Shown here: one piece after another, positions 8,503 to 18,168 of the stretch
Layout: each line of letters begins with the position of its first letter
Numbering within the stretch: the stretch's first letter is position 1
Source of the DNA: DATAOG01 sp963757395
Lineage (GTDB): Bacteria; Pseudomonadota; Alphaproteobacteria; Geminicoccales; Geminicoccaceae
Length of the DNA: 64,000 nt
Reading direction: 5' to 3'
Assembly: GCA_963757395.1 (NCBI GenBank)
Contig: CAVWRK010000010.1
Location: 558,001 to 622,000, forward strand
The notes under the pieces: model-generated
What the model saw: the letters and a program-made list of their open reading frames with translations, nothing else
Databases searched by the model: none
What the model was told of the DNA's origin: nothing
Translations under genes and position numbers: made by a program

Positions 8503-8707
8503 GGCGGCTTCCTACCAACGCCTGATCGCCTGCTTTTAGCAAACGCCTGACGGCCTGATGGCGGTCAAGTAGTTATCGCACGGTCCACGAGCTTGTGCCC
8601 CGACGACCAGCATTAGCTCAAATACGACACGTTGCCAATCCGCCGCAGGCCTTGCGGTTCAGGCGATTAGACCACGCCCCTCGCGCGGCGGTGGAGGCCA
8701 CCAGCGA

Positions 8708-9337
8708 TCAGTCGAGCCCGCGCATCAGGCGCGCTACCGCCAGACCCTCCGGCTCGCCGCTCGCCTCGAGCGCCCGGACCACGCCGGCCCGGTCCGCGGC
8801 CGTGCGGTTCTGGTTGAGCTTGCGCTTACCTTGGAGGCGCAAGATCTCGATCTCGAAGGCGACGATGCCGCGCTTGAGCGCGGAGAGGCTCGGCGCCGCG
8901 ATCTCGGCCGGGCTCCAGGGCGGCTTGGGCGCCAGGCCCTCTTCCATGGTCCGGGTCAGGCGGGCCAGGACCTCGGTCACCGCCGCCTCGTCATCGAGAA
9001 TACGCGGCACGCCATAGGCATGGACCGCCAGATAATTCCAGGTCGGCACCAGCCCGCGGGCGGCGTACCAGTCGGGTGAGACGTAGATATGGGGGCCCTG
9101 GAACACCGCCAGGACCTCCGCCTCCGGCGCGAACCTCCGCCAGATCGGATTGGCGCGCGCGACGTGGGCGATCAGCGTGCCGAGCGGCCCGCGCGTGCGG
9201 TCGAGGACGAACGGCAGGTGGGTTGCCTCGAGCGGTCCGCCGGCGGCGACCAGGATGCCGAAGTTGTAAGCCTCGATCAGATCCTGCAGCTCGGCCGCGG
9301 CGCCCTCGGCGAACGCGAAATCCTTCGGGACGTACAT
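8708..9337 (-). CDS. FMN-binding negative transcriptional regulator (PaiB-like)
   Basis: 209 residues beginning MYVPKDFAF and matching the PaiB/FMN-binding split-barrel family: LEATHLPFVLDRTRGPLGTLIAHVARANP, VFQGPHIYVSPDWYA (read in two pieces), TWNYLAVHAYG and, near the end, LRLQGKRKLNQNRT. Bacillus PaiB was reported as a repressor, but many relatives are only known as flavin-binding proteins and no HTH is visible here. It lies 35 bp downstream of the DHDPS-family gene on the same strand, so the two may be co-transcribed. Confidence 0.85.
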   Translation of the reverse strand: MYVPKDFAFAEGAAAELQDLIEAYNFGILVAAGGPLEATHLPFVLDRTRGPLGTLIAHVARANPIWRRFAPEAEVLAVFQGPHIYVSPDWYAARGLVPTWNYLAVHAYGVPRILDDEAAVTEVLARLTRTMEEGLAPKPPWSPAEIAAPSLSALKRGIVAFEIEILRLQGKRKLNQNRTAADRAGVVRALEASGEPEGLAVARLMRGLD

Positions 9338-9372
9338 GGCTTGGTCGGGCCCGCGCAGCCTGAGACGCGCTT

Positions 9373-10323
9373 TCAGAAATCGAGCGCCTGCCAGCCGACC
9401 GACGCGAGCTCGCTCTCCAGCGCCTCGGCCTCGACGTGCGGCAGCGACAGGAACGGCGGCCGGACCCGGCGCCAGGCGGGATCGCCTTTGCGATCGGCGA
9501 GCAGGTGCTTCATCACCGGGATCAGCGGTCGGAGTTGCAGGACCTTGCGGACCGTGGTCAGGTCCTCCTGCTGGGCCTCGAGCCCCGGCGCGCCGGCGTG
9601 GAAGTCGTCGTAGAGCTTGCGGATGGCACCCGGGTTGACGTTGCAGGACGCGCTGATGCAGCCGCTGCCGCCCGCCTTGAGCCCGGGCAGGAGCAGGGTC
9701 TCGGCGCCCGGGAAGATCGCGAGCTCGGGGAAACGCTCGATCAGGAGCTTGGTGTTGTGCCAGTCGCCCGAGCTGTCCTTGACGCCCTTCAGCATGCCCG
9801 GATGGCGGTGGATCAGGAGCTCGATCAGGCCCGGCGTGATCGGTACGCCCGAGAGGCGCGGGAAGTGGTAGAGGTAGAGGTTCAGCCGGTCGGTGCCAAG
9901 CCGTTGAATGACCTGATCGAAACTCGCGAACAGGGCCTCGTCCGAAAGGTCCTTGTAATAGAACGGCGGCAACATCAGCACGCCTGCGACCCCGAGCTCG
10001 AGGGCATGGCGGGTCAGGCGGACGCTGTCGGAGAGCGCGCAGCAGCCGGTGCCGACCAGGATGCGATCCTGCGGCAGACCGGCGTCCAGCGCGGCCTCCA
10101 GCAGTTCGCTCCGCTCCTCGACCGAGAACGAGTTGGCCTCGCCCGTGGTGCCGAACAGCACCAGGCCATGGCAGCCGGCGCGCAGCAGCCAACGGGCGTG
10201 GTCAACCAGGCGCTCCGCATCCGGTCTGAGATCCGCATCGACCGGGGTCAGCGCCGGGCACCACACCCCGCTGAGCTCGTTCACGCCGGCGCCGGTCCGC
10301 TCCGCCAATCCTGTCGCCGTCAT
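9373..10323 (-). CDS. Dihydrodipicolinate synthase/N-acetylneuraminate lyase family protein
   Basis: 316 residues, a class I TIM-barrel aldolase/lyase. Visible signatures: LVLFGTTGEANSFSVEER (substrate carboxylate loop), the tyrosine in LNLYLYHFPRLSG and the Schiff-base lysine in GMLKGVKDSSGDW. It uses a 2-oxoacid such as pyruvate. The exact acceptor is not predictable, and canonical dapA is usually near 290 residues, so I do not assign DapA. The start is the ATG at 10323 with GGAGG 8 bp upstream rather than the in-frame ATG at 10359. It is followed by the PaiB-like gene. Confidence 0.85.
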   Translation of the reverse strand: MTATGLAERTGAGVNELSGVWCPALTPVDADLRPDAERLVDHARWLLRAGCHGLVLFGTTGEANSFSVEERSELLEAALDAGLPQDRILVGTGCCALSDSVRLTRHALELGVAGVLMLPPFYYKDLSDEALFASFDQVIQRLGTDRLNLYLYHFPRLSGVPITPGLIELLIHRHPGMLKGVKDSSGDWHNTKLLIERFPELAIFPGAETLLLPGLKAGGSGCISASCNVNPGAIRKLYDDFHAGAPGLEAQQEDLTTVRKVLQLRPLIPVMKHLLADRKGDPAWRRVRPPFLSLPHVEAEALESELASVGWQALDF

Positions 10324-10415
10324 GGTCTTGCCTCCGTTCTCCCCAAGCTGCCTTCGCATGCCGGCTCCCCTGGCGCAAGCTTTGCACGTTCGAGGCCGCT
10401 CGCGCAGCGGATCAG

Positions 10416-11672
10416 ATGAAGAGGCTGGCAGCGAACATCGCCGTCGTTGTGGCCGCCGTGCTGTCGGCGCTTGCGATCCTCGAGATCGTCTTGCGGCTGT
10501 GGCCCGGCGTCATTTCCGAGGCGGTCCTGGTGAACTTCGAGAAGCCCTTGCGGCGTCAGCTCGCGGCGCGGCTCGATCTTCCGCTCAAGCAGGCTCGCCG
10601 TTGCCTCTCACCGGCCGAGCGCAGCGATCATGGCCCGGAGCTGTGCCTGATCGCACCCGGAATGCAGTATCGTCTGCCGGTCGACCCGGCCGACTTGGCC
10701 GAAGGTGCGCAGGCGGTCTTGCCCCACGATGCGCGAGGCTTCTGCAATCCGCCCGGGAAGGCCGAACGGCCGCGGGCAGCGATCGTGAGTGTCGGCAATT
10801 CCTTCACATGGTGCACCCTCGTGCCGCCCGCGGCGACCTTCACGGCGCTTCTGGAGACGATGCTCGGCGACACCACCTACAATCTCGGCGTGCCAGGGAT
10901 CGGGCCCTACGAATACCTCGAGATCCTACGCCGCTTCGGGCTCGCGCTGGCGCCGCGCCTCGTGGTGTTCAACATCTACGAAGGCAATGACTTGCGCGAT
11001 GCGGTCCGCTTCGCCGAGCAGCTCGCGCGTGAACCCTCGGCTGCCGAGCGCCGCCAGAGCGGGAGCGACGTCACAGGTCGGCGCTCACCCGGCAAAGTCC
11101 TGTTCCGGCACAGCTACGCCCTCAACTTCGTCGCCGGCGCGATCGAGCATCTGGTCAAGCAATGGCGTCCCGGCCAGATCGACTTCCGCTACCAGATCGG
11201 CAGCCGTCGCGGCAAAGTTCTCATGAATGCGGGCCAATCGGATCGGGACGAAGTCAAATACGCGCGCCGGCTGCTTCGCGGCGAGATCAGCCTGGCCCTG
11301 TGGGACCGGGCGCTCGAGGACTTCGCGACGCTGGCCAGGGAGGATGACTTCACGGCCGTGGTCACTTACATACCGGCCGCCTACACGGCCAACGCCGCGA
11401 CCATCGCCTTCATGGACCCGGCCATCGGTCCGGACATGGCGGCGATGAGCCGGGCGCAGCGCGCCTATCTTCGACGACGGTGCGAGGCCCTCCACCTCAC
11501 CTTCATCGACCTCACGGAGTCGCTTCAGGCGGCGATGGCGACCTCCGATCTCGCCTACTATCCCTCCAACCTCCATCTGACCAAGGCGGGGCACGAGATC
11601 GTCGCCGCCGCGCTCGCGCCCAGACTTCGGGCGCTGCTGGCGTCAAGCGAGCCATCGCAGCCGTCGCGGTGA
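10416..11672 (+). CDS. SGNH/GDSL hydrolase-like membrane-anchored protein (AlgJ/AlgX-type)
   Basis: 418 residues with an N-terminal signal anchor (IAVVVAAVLSALAILEIVL, residues 7-25) and a large extracytoplasmic SGNH domain. Block I is VSVGNSFTWCT with the nucleophilic serine, an internal GVPGIGPYEYL and VFNIYEGNDL form the middle blocks, and NLHLTKAGHEIVA carries the catalytic histidine. Relatives remove or add O-acetyl groups on polysaccharides. No exopolysaccharide genes are adjacent, so the substrate is unknown. It is divergent from the DHDPS-family gene across about 90 bp. Confidence 0.75.
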   Translation: MKRLAANIAVVVAAVLSALAILEIVLRLWPGVISEAVLVNFEKPLRRQLAARLDLPLKQARRCLSPAERSDHGPELCLIAPGMQYRLPVDPADLAEGAQAVLPHDARGFCNPPGKAERPRAAIVSVGNSFTWCTLVPPAATFTALLETMLGDTTYNLGVPGIGPYEYLEILRRFGLALAPRLVVFNIYEGNDLRDAVRFAEQLAREPSAAERRQSGSDVTGRRSPGKVLFRHSYALNFVAGAIEHLVKQWRPGQIDFRYQIGSRRGKVLMNAGQSDRDEVKYARRLLRGEISLALWDRALEDFATLAREDDFTAVVTYIPAAYTANAATIAFMDPAIGPDMAAMSRAQRAYLRRRCEALHLTFIDLTESLQAAMATSDLAYYPSNLHLTKAGHEIVAAALAPRLRALLASSEPSQPSR

Positions 11673-11864
11673 GGGGCGCCGAAGCCAGCTCGGTTGCGTT
11701 GTCGTCGCGACCGGTCGGCAATCCTCGTCGGCGTGGCCGGCGGCGCGTTAACGCATTGCTATCGGCCGCCGTGCTAGCGCTAGGGAACGCGCCCATGCGC
11801 GGCGCCACGGCGGGCAGCAGACACGCCGACAACACGCCTCGCGGAACGTCGGAGTGGCCGGTTC

Positions 11865-12623
11865 ATGGACCTCGCGACCTTGATCGGGTTGGGCAGCGGG
11901 ACCGCGATCGTCCTGCTGGCAATCTTGATGGGCGGGGACTTCATGACGTTCGTGAACGTCCCCAGCCTGCTGCTCGTGGTCGGCGGTGCTGCCGCCGCGA
12001 CGGTGTTGCGCTTCACCCTCAGCGACGTCGTGATCGCGCTCCGGACCGGGATCTCGGCGGCGCTCGCCCAGGTCAAGACCACGCCACGCCTCTTGATCGA
12101 CGAGATCGCCGAGCTCGCCCACAAGGCGCGCAAGGAAGGCCTGATCGGTCTCGACGGCATCGAGATCGGCGACGAGTTCCTGAAGAAGGGCGTCCAGCTG
12201 TGCGTCGACGGCATGAGCTTCGAGTTCATCAAGGATGCCCTGACCCGGGAGCGCGACCTCTACATCGAGCGCCACGAGGAGGGCGAGAAGATCTTCCGCG
12301 CGATGGGCGACGCCGCCCCTGCCTTCGGCATGATCGGCACGCTCGTCGGCCTGGTCCAGATGCTGAGCAACATGGAGGACCCCAAGACCATCGGCCCGGC
12401 CATGGCGGTGGCGCTGCTCACCACCCTCTATGGCGCCATGATCTCGAACCTCGTCTGCCTGCCGATCGCCGACAAGCTCGCCTCCAAGGCGCAGGCTGCC
12501 TACGTGCACCGGACCCTGGCGATCGAAGGCACCCTGCACATCCAGAACAAGACCAATCCGGACGTGATGACCGAGTTCCTGAGCGCCTACCTGCCCGAGC
12601 ATCTGCGCGAGGCTGCGGAATGA
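11865..12623 (+). CDS. motA: Flagellar stator subunit MotA/PomA
   Basis: 252 residues, four membrane segments, with MDLATLIGLGSGTAIVLLAI at the start and the conserved loop/TM3 block MGDAAPAFGMIGTLVGLVQM, then ALLTTLYGAMISNL. The N-terminal NVPSLLLVVGGAAAATVL pattern is closer to sodium-type PomA than to E. coli MotA. It forms the MotA5MotB2 stator that couples ion flow to flagellar torque. motB follows after 68 bp. No other flagellar gene is in the window. The upstream gap of about 190 bp should hold the promoter. Confidence 0.92.
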   Translation: MDLATLIGLGSGTAIVLLAILMGGDFMTFVNVPSLLLVVGGAAAATVLRFTLSDVVIALRTGISAALAQVKTTPRLLIDEIAELAHKARKEGLIGLDGIEIGDEFLKKGVQLCVDGMSFEFIKDALTRERDLYIERHEEGEKIFRAMGDAAPAFGMIGTLVGLVQMLSNMEDPKTIGPAMAVALLTTLYGAMISNLVCLPIADKLASKAQAAYVHRTLAIEGTLHIQNKTNPDVMTEFLSAYLPEHLREAAE

Positions 12624-12691
12624 CCCATCCTCTGTTGACGTCTGGACGTCGGGCGGGGCAGCGGGCCGCGGCGAGCGGAGCCTGATGCGCC

Positions 12692-13651
12692 ATGGCCAAG
12701 ATCGCGCCCGCCGGCGCGCCCGCCTGGATCGTCACCTTTGCCGATCTGATGTCGCTGCTCGTCTGCTTCTTCGTGCTCCTGATCTCGTTCTCGGTGCCGG
12801 ACACCAAGAAACTCAAGATCGTCGCCGGCTCGATGCGCGACGCCTTCGGCTTTCAGCGCGATGTCATCGTGACCGGGATGGTCGAGATCGATGGCAATCC
12901 GTATTTCGAGTTCGCCCGGGACCTGGTGCCCTTGCCGATCAAGGACCGGATCGGGCCGATGCCGGAGGACGGCGACGTCATGAGCGCCCCGAGCCCGCGG
13001 GCGGCCGAGGGCGAGAGCCTGCTCGAGCTGCTCGATCCCTACATCGTCGACCCAAAGGACGAAGTGAAGCCCGAGGCGCCTGCGCCGAAGCCGAGCGAGG
13101 AGCAGAAGTTCGAGCAGATCGAGCAGGATCTGCGCCAGGCGATGCAGTCGGTGCCGGGTCTGGCGCGTCTGGCCGAGAATCTCCAGTTCGAGCGCGCGCC
13201 GGAGGGCCTTCGCATCCAGATCGTCGACCAGGCCAAGACCTCGATGTTCCCGCTCGGCCGCGCCGAGATGTACGAGCCGACCAGGGCCCTGCTCGGACAG
13301 GTCGCGCGCGCGATCGCCGAGTTGCCGAACAAGGTCTCGATCGTCGGCCACACCGACGGCGTGCCGTTTCGGGGAACCGACGGCTACGACAACTGGTCGC
13401 TGTCGCTCGATCGCGCCGACGCCACCCGGCGGACCCTGATCGCCGCGGGTCTGGACGAGAGCCGGATCGCGACCGTGATCGGCAAGGCCGATACCGATCC
13501 CATGTTTCCGGCCGACCCTCTGGATCCGCGCAATCGCCGGATCAGCATCACCTTGCTGCGCGAGGCGCCGCCGCCGGCCGCGGCGACACCGGCCGGGGCG
13601 ACCCCGGCTGAGGCGGCACCGGCTCCGGCGAGGCCAGCCGCCGCGGGGTGA
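12692..13651 (+). CDS. motB: Flagellar stator subunit MotB/PomB with OmpA peptidoglycan-binding domain
   Basis: 319 residues: a single N-terminal TM helix APAWIVTFADLMSLLVCFF with the ion-carrying Asp (residue 18), a periplasmic linker rich in Pro and Glu (about 90-150), and an OmpA-like domain with IVGHTDGVPFRG and NWSLSLDRADATRR that anchors the stator to peptidoglycan. The TM sequence resembles sodium-driven PomB. The last 30 residues are an Ala/Pro repeat (AAATPAGATPAEAAPAPA). It follows motA and is presumably co-transcribed with it. Confidence 0.92.
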   Translation: MAKIAPAGAPAWIVTFADLMSLLVCFFVLLISFSVPDTKKLKIVAGSMRDAFGFQRDVIVTGMVEIDGNPYFEFARDLVPLPIKDRIGPMPEDGDVMSAPSPRAAEGESLLELLDPYIVDPKDEVKPEAPAPKPSEEQKFEQIEQDLRQAMQSVPGLARLAENLQFERAPEGLRIQIVDQAKTSMFPLGRAEMYEPTRALLGQVARAIAELPNKVSIVGHTDGVPFRGTDGYDNWSLSLDRADATRRTLIAAGLDESRIATVIGKADTDPMFPADPLDPRNRRISITLLREAPPPAAATPAGATPAEAAPAPARPAAAG

Positions 13652-13687
13652 TGGCCGCCGGCCGTGCTCTGGGGTAAGCCATGGGCC

Positions 13688-14878
13688 ATGGCAGCCGACG
13701 ACGAGACGACCCCGGGCGACCGCCTCCGGGCCCGCTATCAGGCCGCGCACGCCGAAGGCGGGCTGCACCCCGATCCGGCGCAGCGCCACGTGGTCGAGCG
13801 CCTGGCAGCGCTGGCCGATGCGCTGGTCGACTACGCGCCGGCCGCGCCGCGGACGGCCTGGCTCGGTCGCCTGCGCGAACGGGCCGGCCGGCGGCCCGAG
13901 CCGCCCCGGGGGCGCTACATCCACGGCCCGGTCGGGCGGGGCAAGTCGATGCTGATGGACCTGTTCTTCGCGCTCGCGCCGGTCGCAGACAAGCGCCGCG
14001 TCCATTTCCATGCCTTCATGCTCGAGGTCCACGCGCGCCTCAATGAGGAGCGCCGGCAGGCCGGCCCCCACCAGGATCCCCTGGCGCGGCTCGCCGATGC
14101 GCTGGTCGAGCGCGCCTGGCTGCTCTGCTTCGACGAGTTCCACGTCCAGAACATCGCCGACGCGATGATCCTCGGTCGTCTGTTCGAGGCGCTGCTCGAA
14201 CGCGGCACGGTGGTCGTCCTGACCTCGAACTTCGCGCCGGACCGACTCTACGAAGACGGCCTCAACCGCGATCGATTCCTGCCCTTCATCGCGCTGCTTA
14301 AGGAGCGGCTCGAGGTGATCGGCCTCGATGGCGCCAGAGACTACCGTCTGGACGGGCCGGACGACGCCGTCGGCTATCATCACCCGCTCGGTCCGGCGAC
14401 CGATGCCAGGCTCGCCGAGGCGTTCGCCCGCTTGACCGCGGATGCCGCCGCCGGGACCGAGGTGATCGAGGTCGGCAGCCGCCGGCTCGAGGTGCCGAAG
14501 GCGGCCTCGGGGGTCGCCTGGTTCGACTTCGAATCGCTCTGCGAGCAGCCGCTCGGTGCCGCCGACTATCTGGCGCTGACCGAGCGCTATCACACCGTGC
14601 TGCTGTCCGGCGTGCCCCGCCTCACGCCCGACCGGCGCAACCAGGCGCGGCGCTTCGTCACGCTGGTCGACGCGCTTTATGACCGCCGGGTCAATCTGAT
14701 CATCGGCGCCGAGGCCGCGCCCGCCGAGCTCTACCCCGCGGGCGACGGCGCCTTCGAGTTCCAACGCACGGTCAGCCGGCTCGCGGAGATGCAGAGCCGG
14801 GCCTATCTCGAGAGCCCGCCGCTGACCGGCGAGCACAGGGGCTTCACGCCCTTTGCCCTGACCACGGACATCATCTGA
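13688..14878 (+). CDS. zapE: Cell division protein ZapE (AFG1-like ATPase)
   Basis: 396 residues with a P-loop GRYIHGPVGRGKSMLMDLFF, Walker B AWLLCFDEFHVQNIADA, sensor VVLTSNFAPDRLYEDGL and the C-terminal VNLIIGAEAAP and FQRTVSRLAEMQS, matching the ZapE/AFG1 family. In E. coli ZapE acts at the constriction site; the mitochondrial relative has roles in protein turnover. I chose the ATG at 13688; a GTG at 13664 in the same frame would add eight residues. It starts 36 bp after motB stops, but there is no functional reason to link them. Confidence 0.88.
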   Translation: MAADDETTPGDRLRARYQAAHAEGGLHPDPAQRHVVERLAALADALVDYAPAAPRTAWLGRLRERAGRRPEPPRGRYIHGPVGRGKSMLMDLFFALAPVADKRRVHFHAFMLEVHARLNEERRQAGPHQDPLARLADALVERAWLLCFDEFHVQNIADAMILGRLFEALLERGTVVVLTSNFAPDRLYEDGLNRDRFLPFIALLKERLEVIGLDGARDYRLDGPDDAVGYHHPLGPATDARLAEAFARLTADAAAGTEVIEVGSRRLEVPKAASGVAWFDFESLCEQPLGAADYLALTERYHTVLLSGVPRLTPDRRNQARRFVTLVDALYDRRVNLIIGAEAAPAELYPAGDGAFEFQRTVSRLAEMQSRAYLESPPLTGEHRGFTPFALTTDII

Positions 14879-14921
14879 GCCGCAAGGCCGGCGCGCTCGA
14901 TCCGGGCCACGGCAGCGGGGC

Positions 14922-15635
14922 TCAGCAGGCCAACTGGTCCGCCAGATCGAGGAAGTCGGTGGCGATCACGTCGAACGCGTGCTCGGCGCGCAGATCGCGG
15001 GTCTGGCCCGGGCCGTGCTCGCTCGGTCGGGCGACGAAGGCGGTCCGGAAGCCGCAGGCGCGCGCCGCCAGCAGATCGCCGTTGTGGGCCGCGACCATCA
15101 GGCATCGGGCGGGCGCCAGCCCCAGGTAGTCGGCGGTGCAAAGATAGCACTCGGGCATGGGCTTGTAGGCCCGCGCGACCTCGGCGCCCAGGATCGCGTC
15201 CCAGGGCAGGCCCGCGCGCCTGGCCATGTTGACCATCAGCGCGACGTTGCCGTTGGAGAGCGTGGCGAGGATGAAGCGCCGCTTCAGCCGGGTCAGCCCC
15301 GCGACCACGTCCGGCCAGGGGTCGAGCCGGTGCCAGGCCCGGTTGAGCTGCTCGATCTCGGCCTCCGAGGGCACGACCAGGCCGAGCTCGTCGAGCAGCG
15401 CCCGCAGGTTCTCGCGGTGCAGATCGTCGAGCCTGGTCCAGGGCCGGCGGCCGCTGCGCACCGCCTCCATGGCCGGCTGGTAGCGCGCCCGCCAGCGGTC
15501 GGCAAACGTCTGCCAGTCGCGCTCCGGCCCGCCTTCGCGGAGGATCGCCCGCGCCTCGCGCGCGATCCCGGTGCGCCAGTCGACGACCGTCCCGAACACA
15601 TCGAACGTCAGCGCTTCGACCTCGTCCAGGCTCAT
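14922..15635 (-). CDS. HAD-superfamily hydrolase, haloacid dehalogenase type II-like
   Basis: 237 residues: motif I LTFDVFGTVVDW with the nucleophilic Asp, motif II ILATLSNGNVALM, the lysine in VARAYKPMPECYL and a MVAAHNGDLLAARACGF motif that corresponds to the type II dehalogenase signature. Those enzymes hydrolyse L-2-haloacids, but the genomic relatives are often of unknown substrate. The start is the ATG at 15635. It lies downstream of the MaoC gene on the same strand, 86 bp apart. Confidence 0.85.
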   Translation of the reverse strand: MSLDEVEALTFDVFGTVVDWRTGIAREARAILREGGPERDWQTFADRWRARYQPAMEAVRSGRRPWTRLDDLHRENLRALLDELGLVVPSEAEIEQLNRAWHRLDPWPDVVAGLTRLKRRFILATLSNGNVALMVNMARRAGLPWDAILGAEVARAYKPMPECYLCTADYLGLAPARCLMVAAHNGDLLAARACGFRTAFVARPSEHGPGQTRDLRAEHAFDVIATDFLDLADQLAC

Positions 15636-15721
15636 CAGCCGATCTCCGATGCGGGCTTGCAGCAATCGGTCGTTCGTGGGCACGCCCGCGGGCGGACCGC
15701 CTGCGGTCGGGGGCCCCGGGG

Positions 15722-16183
15722 TCAGTCCGGCCGGGGATCGGGCCGGCGCTGGAACATCACGTTGCCAATGAAGCTCAGAACCTCTTCCTGGTGCTGATTG
15801 GCCATCACGGAACGGAGCCGGACGATGCCCCGGTCCGGCTTGGAGCGCGACGGCCTGACCTCGAGGATCTCGAGCCGGGCCTCGAGGGTGTCGCCCGGGC
15901 GCACCGGCTTCAGCCAGCGCAGCTCGTCGATCCCGGGCGAGCCCAGGGCGGCGGCGCGGCCGAGCAGGCCGTCGACGAACAGGCGCATGAAGACGCACAC
16001 CGTGTGCCAGCCGCTCGCGATCAGGCCGCCATAGATCGAGGCGCCGGCGGCCGCCTCGTCGAGGTGGAACGGCTGCGGGTCCCAGTCGCGGGCGAAGGCG
16101 ACGATCTCGTCGCGCCCGAGCGTGCGCTGCCCCAGATGGTGGATCTGACCCGGTGCCAGATCGTCGAGATAAATCTCGGCCAT
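15722..16183 (-). CDS. MaoC family dehydratase
   Basis: 153 residues of a hot-dog fold with the R-hydratase motif FARDWDPQPFHLDEAAA (Asp and His catalytic), IYGGLIASGWHTVCVFMRL and LKPVRPGDTLEARLEILEV. Members hydrate trans-2-enoyl-CoA or act on related acyl-CoA compounds. The start is the ATG at 16183; an upstream in-frame extension to 16324 is low-complexity and rejected. It is the first gene of a two-gene minus-strand unit with the HAD hydrolase. Confidence 0.85.
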   Translation of the reverse strand: MAEIYLDDLAPGQIHHLGQRTLGRDEIVAFARDWDPQPFHLDEAAAGASIYGGLIASGWHTVCVFMRLFVDGLLGRAAALGSPGIDELRWLKPVRPGDTLEARLEILEVRPSRSKPDRGIVRLRSVMANQHQEEVLSFIGNVMFQRRPDPRPD

Positions 16184-16532
16184 GGATGATGATCCAAAGG
16201 CGAAGGTTGGCAGTGGCGTGCGGGCGTGGGCCCGCGATGCGCGCTCCTCGCATAGCGGCTGCGCCCTGCCGCGGCAAGGCCCGGCCGATGGCCGCCGACG
16301 GCCGGGCTTTGTCGCCGAGGTCAACCAGTAACCACTGCGATCACGACTGGTTCATTTCATGGTTACTGTATCTCGACTTTAACGTTAAGAGCCGGACGAC
16401 TTCAAATTCACGCCCTGTTAATTTAGACATGTCAGCTTGACTGATCGTTTGGCCCGATCGTCGGACGGAAACGGGGCCAGCATGCGTTTTGCGGCCGCGC
16501 GAGCGGCCTCGCCACGGAGAGGGTGTGCCGGG
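16184..16532. promoter_or_regulatory. Intergenic region between divergent maoC-like and Tad-like genes
   Basis: About 350 bp without a convincing gene. The part from roughly 16325 to 16440 is clearly richer in A+T than its surroundings (GTTACTGTATCTCGACTTTA, then GCCCTGTTAATTTAGACATG), which suits a promoter for the plus-strand Tad-like genes. No confident -35/-10 pair or operator could be chosen. Confidence 0.35.
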
Positions 16533-18138
16533 ATGAGCAAGCAATGGGGCAGCTGGCGTGCCAGGCTGCGGCACCTGGTCGAGGACCAGCGCGGCGGCGT
16601 GATGATGATCATGGGCCTGGCGATCATCCCTCTGTTCGCGGTCATCGGCCTCGCGATCGACGGCGGCCGGGGCTACATGCTCAAGTCCAAGCTGTCCTAC
16701 GCCATCGACGCCGCCGGTCTGGCCGGTGGTCGGGCCTTCGATACCGACCTGCGCGAACAAGACATCATGATGTATTTCAACGCCAACTTTCCGCCCGGCT
16801 ACATGGGGGCCGAGATGGCGCCGGGCAGCCCGGTGATCACCTTCAATGACGACGAGAAGACGATCACGATCGTGGCCACGGCGACCATCCCGACCCGGTT
16901 CATGCGGGTGGCCGGCGTCCAGGACATGACGGTCACGGCGCGCACGGTGGTCAAGCGCGAGCTCGAGGGCATGGAGCTGATCCTGGTCATGGACAACACC
17001 GGCTCGATGCGTTCGGGCGGCAAGATCGACGCGATGAAGAATGCCGCGAGCACCCTGATCAACATCCTTTACGGCGGTCGCGACGAGGTCGAGAACTTCT
17101 ACGTCGGTCTGGTGCCCTATGTCGCGGCCGTCAACATCGGCACCAGTCACGAAGACTGGCTGACCGGCTACAACGCCGCCGACTTCGCGCCGACCAGCTG
17201 GAAGGGTTGCGTCGAGGGACGCAGCTACCCGAACGACAGCAACGACGCGCCGCCGGCGACCGAGGATTGGGTGCCCTATCACTGGGGCACCACGCTCAAC
17301 CAGTATCTGAACCCGTACTACAATCACAGCGCGGGATCCTACAACCAGAACACCCCGGCGACCTGGGGCCACTACCTGAACGGCGACAACGAGTGGAATC
17401 CGGCCGGGCCGGAGTCGGCGCTCAAGCTGGACAACGATCTGTATCAGAACGAAGGCACCGGTCCCAACCTCGGCTGCGGCCCGGCGATCACCCCTCTGGT
17501 CACCAGCAAGGCGACGGTGCTGGCCGCGATCGACGGGATGGCGCCGTGGCACCGTGGCGGCACCATGGCCAACCTCGGTCTCGCCTGGGGCTGGCGGACC
17601 CTGTCGCCGCAGTGGCGCGGCCTTTGGGGCGGCGACACGCCCGACGAGCTGCCGCTCGACTACCACACCGCCAACATGCACAAGGTGGCGATCCTGCTGA
17701 CCGACGGCAAGAACCAGTGGTACGACTATCCGGGCACCACCTGGAACTGGCGGCCAGCAGCATCGCAGTGGCCTGCCCGGTGACAACCAGTATCCGACCT
17801 CGCCGAGCAACTATAGGAACCAATTCAAGAGCGACTATTCCGGCGCCGACTACACCGCCTACGGCCGTCTCAGCGAGGGTCGCCTGGGCACCACCAGCAA
17901 CAGCGCCGCCAACACCATCATCAACGACCGGATGCTGGAGCTGTGCGCGGCGATGAAGGCGCAGGACATCATCCTGTACACGATCACCTTTCAGCTCAGC
18001 GACACCACGACGCAGGACCTGTACCGGAGCTGCGCCACCGATGCCGACCACTATTTCAATTCGCCGAGCAACAGCCAGCTGCAGGAGGCGTTCGAGCAGA
18101 TCGCGGACGAGCTGAGCAGTCTGCGGATCGCCGAATAG
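16533..18138 (+). CDS. TadG-like pilus-assembly protein with VWA domain, frameshifted near 17760
   Basis: Envelope protein of the TadE/TadG class: a short cytoplasmic start, RGGVMMIMGLAIIPLFAVIG as the TM/Tad segment, then an extracytoplasmic VWA domain with the MIDAS-like ILVMDNTGSMRSGG, KVAILLTDGKNQWYDY and a C-terminal AQDIILYTITFQL. The first frame stops at 17783; the remaining 120 residues continue in another frame from about 17770 to 18138 (visible as DNQYPTSPSNYRNQ onwards). The two halves fit without a gap, so one base is missing between 17750 and 17785. The ATG at 16533 is chosen for its GGAGAGGG; 16482 is possible. Followed by two TadE-like genes. Confidence 0.75.
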
Positions 18139-18168
18139 GCGGCTGGCCGCGAGCGCGGAGATCAGACC

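Noticed and set aside
12587..14836. 749-codon minus-strand frame over motB and zapE
   Set aside because: Shadow of motB and zapE, which are certain.
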